Assembly (NCBI GenBank): GCA_021151525.1
Contig: JAGKXD010000010.1
Coordinates: forward strand, 1 to 64,000
Direction: 5' to 3'
Source of the DNA: Cellvibrionaceae bacterium
GTDB taxonomy: Bacteria > Pseudomonadota > Gammaproteobacteria > Pseudomonadales > Cellvibrionaceae
DNA: 64,000 bases
The position numbers and the translations under genes were made by a program. The notes below the pieces were generated by a model. That model did not search any database. It was not told where the DNA came from and was given only the letters and a program-made list of their open reading frames with translations. Positions 1-9,521 of this stretch are shown here, one piece after another (the stretch's first letter is position 1; each line of letters opens with the position of its first letter).

Positions 1-203
1 CTTTAAATTCAAATAGTTGCAAAGTGGTAACGATAACCAAAAAGGGCGCAGTTAGCGGTGGGTGGCCGAGTAAAGGGAATACATAAAACTCACCCTAATC
101 ATTTAATCTATTGCAATCGAATTCATTGTCTTACGAGTTCAGTTTGGTGAGTTGAAGGGGTAAGGTGAGGCTATATAAAAATAGGCCTAATTGGTGACTC
201 TGT

Positions 204-2936
204 ATGAAAAATATACTTTTGGCGTTTGCGCTAACCTCGGTTAGCTTGCTGGCAGTGGCTGCTTCGAAGCCAGATGTTGCACCCATACATGACGCTGCAG
301 CTCATTGGGTTGCTCAAAATGCGTTGTTGTTTGCAAAGCAGAATGCTGCCGTGCGCTTTGAGTTAGAGGATAACCTTGCAGACAAATCCAAAAAGCCAGT
401 GCCGTTAATCCTTAAGGCTAGCTTTACGAGTGACGCTTTTCCCCATCTCAAGGATTTTCCGGCAGCGGCTATAAACTTACCTGCTGATTCAATTAAGAAT
501 TTGCTCAAAGGCGAGCTGGTACTGAAGCAGTACGATAAAAAAGGCGTGCTTTTGGCGGTATCTGAAGTACAAACGGCCGGTGTGATTGATGAGCTTTACA
601 CTTCAGGCGCAAATGATGCCGATGAAATAACCGACTATGGTGCAAGCGTTTTGGCTGATGCTGTGCAATTTAAAGTCTGGGCACCCACTGCAAAAAGTGT
701 GAGTGTTTTAGTGTTCGACGCCAACAAGAAGCCGCTGAACCCCGCTAGGTTAACAATGCTGGAGGATCCTGCTACGGGGGCGTGGGTTGCGCGTGGCGAT
801 AAAAATTTGGCTGCAGTTTATTATCAATTTGAAGTCACCGTTTATCATCCCGCCAGCAAAAAAATTGAAGTTTTGCGGGTGAGTGACCCCTACTCACACA
901 GTTTGTCAGCCGATGGTTTTTACTCGCAAGTTATAGATCTAAATGATGTGAAAACCCAGCCTGAAGCCTGGAGTCGTCAAGCTCACCCGCGTGTAGATGC
1001 GCCCGAAGATAATATTCTTTACGAATTGCACATTCGCGATTTCAGTGCGAGCGATAAGACGATTAAAAACCCTGATGCACGCGGAAAATACTCAGCGTTT
1101 TTGGAAAAGGATAGTGATGGGGTAAAACATTTAGCCGAGTTGCGTGCTGCAGGGTTAAATGTGATTCACTTAATGCCAACCTTTGACTTCGGTACCGTAA
1201 ATCCTGATTCAGAAAAAGCAATTTCGCTCGATGATAAGTTGGAAAAAATTTGTCGATTAGATTCAAAAAATCCAGCATGCGCCAAAAACCTTAATTCCGA
1301 ACAAACGCTGCGCAGCTTGCTAGCGAGATTGAATCCACACAGCGGCGAGGCACAAGCCATTATCGAAGCCCTACGCACGCAAGATGATTACAACTGGGGT
1401 TACGACCCGTTTCACTACACAGTTCCGCAATCGTCTTATGCTATAAATCCTGAAGGCGCAGCACGCATTATTGAATTCCGTGCAATGGTTGCGCAGTTAC
1501 ACAATATGGGCTTTAAAGTGATTATGGATGTGGTTTACAACCACACCTACGCGGCAGGTTTAAAAGAAAAATCCGTACTTGATAAAATCGTACCTAATTA
1601 TTATCACCGTTTAAATCCTGTTACTGGTGCAATTGAGCAATCGACGTGCTGTGATAACACCGCAACTGAACACGCTATGATGGCAAAACTTATGACGGAT
1701 TCTTTAGTGGTGTGGGCGCGCGATTATCATATCAACGGATTCCGTTTTGATTTAATGGGGCATCAACCCAAAGCCGTTATGTTAAAGGCGCGCGATGCAG
1801 TGCGTAAAATTGATCCCGACACTTATTTTTACGGTGAGGGTTGGAATTTTGGTGAAGTCGCCAACAACAAACGCTTTGTGCAATCCACGCAATTGGAATT
1901 GGGCGGAACCGAAATTGGCACCTATACGGATAGATTGCGCGATGCTGTGCGTGGTGGTTCGAGTATGGATAGCGGAAAAAATTTGCGTATCAACCAAGGC
2001 ATAGGCAATGGCTTATTTGTGGTGCCCAATGACGTACAGCCCGCCGATAATAACAAAGCAAAATATTTAAATTACATCGATCAAATACAAGTTGGCCTTG
2101 CTGGAAATTTAGCGCAATTTCCCTTAAAAAATACCAGCGGTAAAGATGTGATTGGCAGCGGAGTCGATTACAACGGCAGCCCCGCTGGGTACGCAAAAGA
2201 TCCGGCGGATACGATTAATTATGTATCCAAACACGATAACCAAACCCTGTGGGACAACAATCAATATCGCATTGCTTACAGTGTTTCCGCTGCAGACCGT
2301 GTGCGTATGCAAGCGCTGTCGCTGGCCTATCCTTTATTGGCGCAAGGCGTTCCTTTCTTGCACATGGGTTGCGAATTTTTACGCTCAAAATCATTCTTGC
2401 GCGATAGCTACGATTATGGCGATTGGTTTAATGCGGTAGATTTTTCCAAGCAATCAAATAATTATGATGTGGGTTTGCCTCCAGCTGAAAAAGATAAAGA
2501 CAATTGGCCCTTGATTACCGATGTACTGCAAAAATCCGCAGGGCGCGATCATGTAACACCAGCACAAATTTCATTAAGTAATGCAATGTTTCTGGATTTC
2601 ATAAAAATCCGCAGCAGTTCATCGCTGTTTAGATTGCGCACGGCGGATGAAATTATTAAGCGTGTAAGCTTTCCCAATGCTGGTGAGAATCATCAAGCCG
2701 GTTTGGTGGTAATGAAAATTGATAATAGCGATTTGACCATTGATTCCACCATCAAACAAATTGTGGTGGTGTTTAATAACGGAGCTACACAACAGACTTT
2801 TTCCTATAAGGATGCGAAGCAGTTTAAGTTGCATCCTGTACAAGTTAAAGGTGCTGATACAGTGGTCAAAACCAGTAAAGTAAGCGGCAAAGGTTTTACA
2901 GTGCCTGCGTTTACGGTGGCGGTGTTTGTGCGTTAG
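204..2936 (+). CDS. pulA: Secreted pullulanase-type alpha-1,6-glucosidase (GH13)
   Basis: 910 residues. A signal peptide covers about residues 1-20 and has no lipobox, unlike the lipoprotein PulA of Klebsiella, so a periplasmic or secreted enzyme is inferred. An N-terminal beta domain precedes a CBM48-like region near residues 145-240. The GH13 barrel shows the pullulanase signature YNWGYDP, the nucleophile D516 in GFRFDLMGH, the acid/base E545 in GEGWNFGE and the stabiliser D678 in KHDNQ. The C-terminal region resembles the pullulanase-type all-beta domain. It hydrolyses alpha-1,6 branch points of pullulan, starch or glycogen-derived dextrins. No maltose-utilisation genes are adjacent. Start chosen at the ATG in front of the signal peptide. 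Confidence 0.93.
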   Translation: MKNILLAFALTSVSLLAVAASKPDVAPIHDAAAHWVAQNALLFAKQNAAVRFELEDNLADKSKKPVPLILKASFTSDAFPHLKDFPAAAINLPADSIKNLLKGELVLKQYDKKGVLLAVSEVQTAGVIDELYTSGANDADEITDYGASVLADAVQFKVWAPTAKSVSVLVFDANKKPLNPARLTMLEDPATGAWVARGDKNLAAVYYQFEVTVYHPASKKIEVLRVSDPYSHSLSADGFYSQVIDLNDVKTQPEAWSRQAHPRVDAPEDNILYELHIRDFSASDKTIKNPDARGKYSAFLEKDSDGVKHLAELRAAGLNVIHLMPTFDFGTVNPDSEKAISLDDKLEKICRLDSKNPACAKNLNSEQTLRSLLARLNPHSGEAQAIIEALRTQDDYNWGYDPFHYTVPQSSYAINPEGAARIIEFRAMVAQLHNMGFKVIMDVVYNHTYAAGLKEKSVLDKIVPNYYHRLNPVTGAIEQSTCCDNTATEHAMMAKLMTDSLVVWARDYHINGFRFDLMGHQPKAVMLKARDAVRKIDPDTYFYGEGWNFGEVANNKRFVQSTQLELGGTEIGTYTDRLRDAVRGGSSMDSGKNLRINQGIGNGLFVVPNDVQPADNNKAKYLNYIDQIQVGLAGNLAQFPLKNTSGKDVIGSGVDYNGSPAGYAKDPADTINYVSKHDNQTLWDNNQYRIAYSVSAADRVRMQALSLAYPLLAQGVPFLHMGCEFLRSKSFLRDSYDYGDWFNAVDFSKQSNNYDVGLPPAEKDKDNWPLITDVLQKSAGRDHVTPAQISLSNAMFLDFIKIRSSSSLFRLRTADEIIKRVSFPNAGENHQAGLVVMKIDNSDLTIDSTIKQIVVVFNNGATQQTFSYKDAKQFKLHPVQVKGADTVVKTSKVSGKGFTVPAFTVAVFVR

Positions 2937-2968
2937 ATTTGAGCTGCATTTTTTATTTAGTAGGGAGG

Positions 2969-3107
2969 CGTCATCCTCGCGCAGCGGGGATCCAGCTTTA
3001 GATCTTAGATTTTTAACGGCTGGATTACTCGCTTCGCTTGCCCTTCGGGCCAACCTACGGTTGTTCAAAGCACTACGCGCTTTAGTTCCGCTGCGCGAAG
3101 ATGACGA
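2969..3107. repeat. Extragenic inverted repeat, GTCATCCTCG family, copy 1
   Basis: Two 19-20 base arms, at about 2969-2987 and 3088-3107, are reverse complements with one mismatch (cgtcatcCtcgcgcagcgg against the complement of ccgctgcgcgaagatgacg). They enclose about 100 bases. The element fills most of the gap between pulA and glnE. The same core appears as a tight palindrome at 61626-61656. A 119-codon open frame across this region is a by-product of the repeat. Confidence 0.7.
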
Positions 3108-3217
3108 CTCCCATATAAATCCCGTTCCCGCCAAGATTCTCCTCACCAAATATCCATCACACCAGCTACACTATTATGCATTCTTACATCGACCTAGTCG
3201 TACAAGGTGCATAATTT

Positions 3218-6200
3218 ATGTTCGATCTCTCGCAAGTTCCCGAAGCGCTACATCTCATGGCCAACCGTCATTGGGAAGAATTTGAACAAAATCGACTCAA
3301 GCAAAATTTACCTGAACTAGTTAGTTTGTTAGCAGGGCGAATTGATTCCGCTGCATTTAATACACAGCTAGCCCGCGCCTTTGCAGCCAGTGAATTTATC
3401 GGCAAAACCTGCGCGATCAATCCCGCATTTTTAATTGAGCTTGTGCAGTCCGGCGTTCTCTTTGAGCCTATGGCTGATGATGCGCTCGCGCTATTTGAAT
3501 CTGCAATTAATGCCTGCAATAACGATATTGAATTAGATAAAACCCTACGCCAATTCCGCAACAAAACCATGATTCGAATTATTTGGCGCGATTTAAATCG
3601 CAGCGCAAATATGCAAGCTATCACTGCTGAATTATCGCGCTTCGCAGATGCCGCCATTCAATTCACTGCGAATTATCACTATCGCCAATTGGAGAAAATG
3701 TACGGTACACCGATTGGCAATGAATCGGGTGTTGCGCAGCCTTTATTGGTACTGGGTATGGGTAAGCTGGGTGCGCGTGAATTAAATGTATCTTCTGATA
3801 TTGATTTGATTTTTACTTATCCCGAATCCGGCTCAACGAATCATGAGTCCCGTGTTTTAAGCAATCAGGAATTTTTTACCAAGCTTGGCCAAAAATTAAT
3901 TAATAGTTTGGATAAAGTGACGGCAGATGGATTTGTATTTCGTGTAGATATGCGCTTGCGCCCACACGGGCAGAGCGGCGCACTGGTATTGAATTTTGCC
4001 GGCATGGAAGATTACTACCAAACTCAAGGGCGCGATTGGGAACGTTATGCCATGATTAAAGCGCGCACAGTGGCGGCAGCTGTGGGTAGTGTGCAAATCG
4101 ACGATTACATAAAACAAGAGCGCAAATATTTGCGCGCTATGTTGCGGCCATTTACTTATCGCCAATATATTGATTTTAGTGCAATTGAATCTTTGCGTGA
4201 AATGAAGGGGTTAATTGCTCGCCAAGTGCAACGCAAGGGCATGAATCTAGATGTAAAACTCGGCGAGGGCGGCATTCGCGAAGTTGAATTTGTAGTGCAA
4301 GTTTTCCAATTAATTCGCGGCGGGCGCGATGCTCATTTGCGCAAGCGCCAAGTCATGGTGTTGTTGCCGATTCTTGAGCAAGAAAATTATTTACCTGCAG
4401 GTGCGGGTACGGCGCTAAGCGAAGCTTACGAATTTTTGCGTAATACCGAACACGCCATTCAAGGTTATCAAGATCGCCAAACACAGGCGTTGCCCACAGA
4501 TGAACTAGGTCAATTGCGTTTAGCATGGGCCATGGGTTTTGAAAATTGGGATGCGTTTTTTGCAGTCTTAACGACTTATCGCAATCGAGTAAATCACGAA
4601 TTTAAATCAGTCATTGCCGATCCCAAATCAAAAAAAGGTGAAGAGGATAAAGAAGAAGTAAATTCAACTGCGCTGGATATTTGGCAGGGCATGTGGGATG
4701 CGAGCATTCAGTCAGGCTCAATCAGTGTGGAGGATGCGCGCGCACTTTTGCACGGCGAGCAACTCGAAAATCCCGAAGACTTAATCAAATTACTGCACGA
4801 TTTGCGCGAGAATCGCTCGGTAGTCAACATGCAAGCGAGCAGCCGTAGCCGTTTGGATGATTTTATTCCGCGTTTGTTATTAATGATTAGCGAGCACGCC
4901 GAGCAAGGCGAGTTGATGGTTTCTTTTGTGGATACGGTGAAACGCATTGTGCCGCTGGTGGAATCTATTGCTCGTCGTAGCGCTTATTTAGTGTTGTTGA
5001 TTGAAAATCCTATCGCCCTGCATCAGTTAGTAAAACTCTGCGCGGCGAGCCCCATGATTTCCGAGCAGATCGCAAAATATCCTGCGCTGTTGGATGAATT
5101 GCTTACACCCGTTAATTTATATTTCACGGCCGATGATGATCACCAAAAAATTAAGGCGAATTTGCAGGATGAATTGCGTCGCGAAGTTTTGCGCTTGGAG
5201 TGGGATGATCTTGAAGGCCATATGGAAGTGTTGCGCTACTTCCGCTCTGCCCACGGTTTGCGTGTGGCGGCTGCAGAAGTGACAGGCAATTTGCCGCTCA
5301 TGAAAGTGAGCGATTATCTCACCTTTATTGCCGAGGCAATTTTGGAACATGTGCTGCAACTTTCATGGCAGCACATGATTGCCAAACATGGTCGCCCCCT
5401 AAGGGCAGGTGGTACTGTGGAATTGGAGCCAAATTTTGTCATTGTCGGTTACGGCAAGCTGGGCGGTATTGAGCTGGGGCACGGCTCGGATTTGGATTTG
5501 GTGTTTATCCACAATGCCGATACTGCTTGCGCTACTGAAGGGCTGGTTGATGCTAAAGGCTCCATCGATAATCTAACGTTTTATGCGCGCTTGGGGCAGC
5601 GCATTATTTTTATCCTCAATACCCAAACTGCCTCCGGCAAGCTATATGAGGTGGATATGCGCCTGCGACCATCGGGCAATTCCGGCATGTTGGTGTCAAC
5701 CTTGGCGGCCTTTGAGCGTTATCAGCAAAAAGAGGCTTGGACATGGGAGCATCAGGCGCTGGTTCGTGCGCGTGTAGTGGCGGGGTCGCCAGAGTTGAGT
5801 GAGGAATTTGACCGAGTACGTTTGGCGATTTTGCACCAACAAAGGGATTTGCCTAAATTGCGCCAGGAGGTTCGGGATATGCGCCATAAAATGCGCGAGC
5901 AATTGGGCAGTGAAGCCAAATCAAAGCGTGAAAATACCGCATTATTTAATTTGAAACAGGATGCCGGTGGTATCGTGGATATTGAATTTATGGTTCAATA
6001 CGCGGCCTTGGCTTGGGCATATCAAGCGCCCAAGATCGTCCAATACACGGATAACATTCGCATACTTGGATCACTGGAAGAGGCCGGCTTACTCGATGCC
6101 ACTTCCGTCGCCCAACTGATCGCTGCTTACAAAGCCTATCGGTCCACCGGGCACCGCCACGCGCTGCAACACCAAGAAGCAGTTTTGGCGGGCGAAAATC

Positions 6201-6262
6201 TTTTCGATGTGGAGCGGGAACAGGTCAGTCATATCTGGCACCAGCTCATCGAAAGCGATTGA
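3218..6262 (+). CDS. glnE: Bifunctional glutamine synthetase adenylyltransferase/deadenylylase
   Basis: 1014 residues, slightly longer than the E. coli protein of about 946. It contains two nucleotidyltransferase domains. The N-terminal one (deadenylylase) has GMGKLGARELN at residue 180 with metal ligands D194 and D196. The C-terminal one (adenylylase) has GYGKLGGIELG at 744 with D758 and D760. Both active sites look intact. GlnE modifies GlnA according to the PII/nitrogen state. A GGTG-type ribosome site precedes the ATG. A downstream in-frame ATG before MANRHWEEF is possible. It precedes ilvE, as in pseudomonads. Confidence 0.97.
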   Translation: MFDLSQVPEALHLMANRHWEEFEQNRLKQNLPELVSLLAGRIDSAAFNTQLARAFAASEFIGKTCAINPAFLIELVQSGVLFEPMADDALALFESAINACNNDIELDKTLRQFRNKTMIRIIWRDLNRSANMQAITAELSRFADAAIQFTANYHYRQLEKMYGTPIGNESGVAQPLLVLGMGKLGARELNVSSDIDLIFTYPESGSTNHESRVLSNQEFFTKLGQKLINSLDKVTADGFVFRVDMRLRPHGQSGALVLNFAGMEDYYQTQGRDWERYAMIKARTVAAAVGSVQIDDYIKQERKYLRAMLRPFTYRQYIDFSAIESLREMKGLIARQVQRKGMNLDVKLGEGGIREVEFVVQVFQLIRGGRDAHLRKRQVMVLLPILEQENYLPAGAGTALSEAYEFLRNTEHAIQGYQDRQTQALPTDELGQLRLAWAMGFENWDAFFAVLTTYRNRVNHEFKSVIADPKSKKGEEDKEEVNSTALDIWQGMWDASIQSGSISVEDARALLHGEQLENPEDLIKLLHDLRENRSVVNMQASSRSRLDDFIPRLLLMISEHAEQGELMVSFVDTVKRIVPLVESIARRSAYLVLLIENPIALHQLVKLCAASPMISEQIAKYPALLDELLTPVNLYFTADDDHQKIKANLQDELRREVLRLEWDDLEGHMEVLRYFRSAHGLRVAAAEVTGNLPLMKVSDYLTFIAEAILEHVLQLSWQHMIAKHGRPLRAGGTVELEPNFVIVGYGKLGGIELGHGSDLDLVFIHNADTACATEGLVDAKGSIDNLTFYARLGQRIIFILNTQTASGKLYEVDMRLRPSGNSGMLVSTLAAFERYQQKEAWTWEHQALVRARVVAGSPELSEEFDRVRLAILHQQRDLPKLRQEVRDMRHKMREQLGSEAKSKRENTALFNLKQDAGGIVDIEFMVQYAALAWAYQAPKIVQYTDNIRILGSLEEAGLLDATSVAQLIAAYKAYRSTGHRHALQHQEAVLAGENLFDVEREQVSHIWHQLIESD

Positions 6263-6356
6263 TTCCCGGCAACGTAGATGTTGCACAAATTTCGAGCTGT
6301 TGCGAACTAGATTCGCGGCAGCCATACAGATAACAGTTTTGATTTAGGAGTTGGCT

Positions 6357-7286
6357 ATGTCTTTTGCCGATCGTGATGGCGTAATTTGGTTAGATGGTGA
6401 ATTGATTCCGTGGCGCGATGCCAAAGTCCACGTTTTAACCCACACCCTGCATTACGGCATGGGCGTCTTTGAAGGCGTGCGCGCTTACAACAGCTCAACT
6501 CTGGGCACCAGCATTTTCCGTTTGCAAGAACATACTGATCGTTTGTTCCGCTCAGCGCACATCATGCGTATGAAGCTTCCGTTCGATAAAGAAACTATCA
6601 ACCAAGCGCAAAAACAAGTCGTTCGCGAGAATGGTTTGACTGAAGCCTATTTGCGCCCAATGGCGTTTTACGGTTCAGAAGGCATGGGTTTGCGTGCGGA
6701 TAATTTGAAAGCTCACGTAATGGTTGCTGCTTGGAATTGGCCTTCGTATATGTCGCCCGAAGCGCGTGATATCGGCATTAAAGTTCGCACCTCAAGCTAC
6801 ACTCGCCACCACGTAAATATTTCTATGTGTAAAGCGAAAGCCAACGGCCACTACATCAATTCATTGTTGGCGTTGCAAGAGGCTTTGGATTGCGGTTGTG
6901 AAGAAGCTTTGTTGTTGGATAACGAAGGCTACGTTGCAGAAGGCAGCGGCGAAAACTTCTTCCTTGTGCGTGATGGCATTATCTACACCCCAGAATTGAC
7001 TTCATGCTTAGACGGCATTACCCGCAACACTATTTTCCAATTGGCTGCAGATTGCGGTTACACCATTAAAGAAAAGCGCATCACTCGTGATGAGGTTTAC
7101 GTTGCCGACGAATGCTTCTTTACTGGTACTGCAGCAGAAGTATTGCCAATTCGTGAGCTTGACGGTCGTCAGATTGGCGAAGGCCGCCGTGGTCCGATCA
7201 CCACACGCTTGCAAGACTTATATTTCAAAGCCGTGCGCGGTGAGCTCGCCGACCACACGAGTTGGTTGGCACCGGTCACCAAGTAA
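6357..7286 (+). CDS. ilvE: Branched-chain amino acid aminotransferase (class IV)
   Basis: 309 residues. The first possible codon of the frame is a TTG at 6351, but the GGAG ribosome site at 6347-6350 abuts it. The ATG at 6357 is correctly spaced and is preferred. It is a PLP-dependent fold-type IV aminotransferase, with the Schiff-base lysine about K161 in the CKAKANGHY motif. It transfers amino groups between glutamate and the 2-oxo acids of Ile, Leu and Val. Cytosolic. It follows glnE at 94 bases and ends in its own intrinsic terminator. Confidence 0.96.
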   Translation: MSFADRDGVIWLDGELIPWRDAKVHVLTHTLHYGMGVFEGVRAYNSSTLGTSIFRLQEHTDRLFRSAHIMRMKLPFDKETINQAQKQVVRENGLTEAYLRPMAFYGSEGMGLRADNLKAHVMVAAWNWPSYMSPEARDIGIKVRTSSYTRHHVNISMCKAKANGHYINSLLALQEALDCGCEEALLLDNEGYVAEGSGENFFLVRDGIIYTPELTSCLDGITRNTIFQLAADCGYTIKEKRITRDEVYVADECFFTGTAAEVLPIRELDGRQIGEGRRGPITTRLQDLYFKAVRGELADHTSWLAPVTK

Positions 7287-7299
7287 TCCGTTACACAAT

Positions 7300-7326
7300 A
7301 AGGAGCTTCGGCTCCTTTTGTTTTTG
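7300..7326 (+). terminator. Intrinsic terminator after ilvE
   Basis: A stem AAGGAGC/GCTCCTT closed by a TTCG tetraloop is followed by a T-rich tract. It lies 13 bases after the ilvE stop. Confidence 0.85.
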
Positions 7327-7426
7327 GTGTCATTTACAGTGTGCGGTGTTTTGTGTCGGTGATGCTGGCGTATTTACTTTCCAATTTCTGTAATCAAGGA
7401 GCGTTACTCCATTTGGAAACAGGGCT

Positions 7427-8653
7427 ATGAATTCCAAAAACTTTGCGTTCAACAGCATTCCAGTTTTATTTAATTCTTTTGCCGTATTTCTTTTCGGTGC
7501 GCTGGCGTTAACTGTCTCCAGTGGTTACACCTATGGCCCCGTGTTGCTGTTAATTCCTGCGTTGGGCTATTTAGCGGTACGGCCTTATCCGCACTTAAAT
7601 TCGCAAGACAAATTACTAATTACAGCATTGCTAATGTATTTTGCAATGGGCGTTGTCACTAATCTTGTGCATCATTTGCCATCTAATGCCTACGATAATT
7701 TTTCGCGTTTTTTACTTGCTGTTCCTGTATTGTTTTTGCTATTGCGTTTTCCGGTAAAGCCGATTTTTTTATGGAGCGGAATTGCAATTGGCGCTATAGG
7801 TGCAGCAGTAATTGCTGTTCTGGATTTTTATGTGCACGGTGAAGATCGCGCTGGGGGACACAACAACCCCATTCAATTTGGCGATATTGCTATGTTGTTT
7901 GCGTGTTTATTGTTGGTTGGCTTTGCGTGGGCTAAACAAACTTCAAAACCAATGATGATGTTGTTTTTGTTGGGAATAACAGGTGGTGTTTTTGCATCGT
8001 TTTTATCGGGTTCTCGTGGCGGCTGGCTGGCCTTGCCTGTGGCCTTTGGCTTTTTTTATGTCGCTAATGATTTTTATAAAAATACTAAGCGGTCATTAGT
8101 GTTTATGAGTGGATTGGTGTGTTTGATTGCGGTTTTTTACCTGTTGCAAAAATCGGGCTTTTTGCAAATGCGCTTTCAAGAAGCTATGTCTGATATGCAG
8201 CAATATACACAAACACAAAATGCCAACACATCACTGGGGATTCGTCTGACTTTATGGCACTGCGGTTTGAGTCTTTTTGCTCAGCATCCTTTATTGGGGT
8301 GGGGCAGTATGGCAAATTATGTAAGTGCTACTGGTGATTCATCGGCAGTGTTCCTGCGTTTCAATCATTTCCATAATGATTTTTTGGATGCCTTGGCAAA
8401 ACGCGGTTTGGTGGGTGGGTTGGCACTGTGTACTCTGTATGCATTGCCTGGGTTACTATTTTATCGCCAGTTAAGGCATTGTGCGCGTAGCGTTAAACCC
8501 TTTGCTCAAGCCGGGTTGATGTTGGTGTTGGCTACGCTTGTATTTGGTTTAACCCAATCGTTTTTCAGCCATTCTAGTGGTGTGATGATGTATGTGTTTA
8601 TGTTGGTGATTCTTTGGGCGCAAGTTCGCTCACCGGTGGCAGCTAAGACTTAG
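7427..8653 (+). CDS. O-antigen ligase / Wzy_C-family membrane protein
   Basis: 408 residues with about ten or more hydrophobic segments. A large periplasmic loop before the last segments carries the FNHFHNDFLDAL motif typical of the O-antigen ligase/polymerase (Wzy_C) family. Members join O-antigen or similar glycans to lipid A-core in the inner membrane. Position just before a WaaE-like glycosyltransferase, msbA and hldE supports an LPS role. Ligase (WaaL) and polymerase (Wzy) cannot be told apart safely by reading, so no symbol is given. Confidence 0.82.
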   Translation: MNSKNFAFNSIPVLFNSFAVFLFGALALTVSSGYTYGPVLLLIPALGYLAVRPYPHLNSQDKLLITALLMYFAMGVVTNLVHHLPSNAYDNFSRFLLAVPVLFLLLRFPVKPIFLWSGIAIGAIGAAVIAVLDFYVHGEDRAGGHNNPIQFGDIAMLFACLLLVGFAWAKQTSKPMMMLFLLGITGGVFASFLSGSRGGWLALPVAFGFFYVANDFYKNTKRSLVFMSGLVCLIAVFYLLQKSGFLQMRFQEAMSDMQQYTQTQNANTSLGIRLTLWHCGLSLFAQHPLLGWGSMANYVSATGDSSAVFLRFNHFHNDFLDALAKRGLVGGLALCTLYALPGLLFYRQLRHCARSVKPFAQAGLMLVLATLVFGLTQSFFSHSSGVMMYVFMLVILWAQVRSPVAAKT

Positions 8654-8739
8654 CATTAAAACTACAACAAAAAATTACAGAAAGTTTTCAGCATGGGGTG
8701 GAATATGCGCGGCTCATCCCCAACTAGAGGTTAGCGGCA

Positions 8740-9495
8740 ATGCCCAGTATTTCGGCAGTATTAATCGTAAAAAATGAAGCCAGCAAATTGCGAGATTGTC
8801 TCCGGTCATTGTCTTGGGCTGATGAAATTATTGTGCTGGATTCAGGTAGTAGTGATGAAACCCTAAGTATTGCCCAAGAGTTTTCAGCCAAAATATTTGT
8901 TGATGCGGATTGGCAAGGTTTTGGTGTGCAGCGCGAGCGAGCGGCAAGTTTTGCCAGCAGCGATTGGATTTTTATGATTGACGCCGATGAGCGCGTTACT
9001 CCAGAGTTGCAAGAAAGTATTTTACAGGCTGTGCAACAAACACCTGCCATTTGGTTTGTGAATCGCTTGTGTTGGTGCTTTGGGCGTTTTATTAAGCACT
9101 CTGGTATGCATCCCGATTGGGTGCCGCGTTTGTATCCGCGTAACCAAGCTATGTATGATGCAACGCGAGTACACGAACGCTTGGTGAATAGTCATCATTT
9201 ACCAGAGAAAAAACTCGCGGGTCATTTGTTGCATTATGTGTATGACTCCATTCGTCATCAGCAGCAAAAGGCTGCTCACTACGCAGAAGAGTGGGCGCTA
9301 CAGCGCGTTAAGGCGGGCAAGGAGACGTCGCTGGTTGGTGCAGTCTTGCATACGCTCGCGTGTTTTTTACGGATGTATGTCTTTCGTTTAGGGTTTTTAG
9401 ATGGCAAACAAGGATTTTTATTGGCGCTATTGTTGTCGCAATCGACTTTCGCGAAATATGCAGAGTTGTGGGATCGAACGCGCAATAAAACTTAA
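8740..9495 (+). CDS. Family 2 glycosyltransferase, WaaE/KdtX-like (LPS core)
   Basis: 251 residues. It has an N-terminal GT-A fold with AVLIVKNEASKL, LDSGSSDET and the metal/nucleotide-binding DADERV. Overall pattern and length fit the WaaE/KdtX group, which adds a glucose to the inner-core heptose in enterobacteria. A C-terminal hydrophobic segment (about 200-230) suggests membrane association. It has a GAGG ribosome site. It precedes msbA by 26 bases, so co-transcription is likely. Donor and acceptor sugars are not known from sequence. Confidence 0.85.
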   Translation: MPSISAVLIVKNEASKLRDCLRSLSWADEIIVLDSGSSDETLSIAQEFSAKIFVDADWQGFGVQRERAASFASSDWIFMIDADERVTPELQESILQAVQQTPAIWFVNRLCWCFGRFIKHSGMHPDWVPRLYPRNQAMYDATRVHERLVNSHHLPEKKLAGHLLHYVYDSIRHQQQKAAHYAEEWALQRVKAGKETSLVGAVLHTLACFLRMYVFRLGFLDGKQGFLLALLLSQSTFAKYAELWDRTRNKT

Positions 9496-9521
9496 TTTTA
9501 AATATTGCATTGAGTAAACGC

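Noticed and set aside
1..203. Possible operator (GGTAACGATAACC) and MalT-like box before pulA
   Set aside because: The first is a direct rather than inverted repeat, and the second matches the MalT consensus only in part. No mal genes are adjacent.
2926..3285. 119-codon plus-strand frame bridging pulA and glnE
   Set aside because: It is formed by the inverted-repeat element and overlaps both neighbours; the product is arginine/serine-rich noise.
6351..6356. TTG start of ilvE two codons upstream
   Set aside because: It touches the GGAG ribosome site, leaving no spacing; the ATG at 6357 fits.
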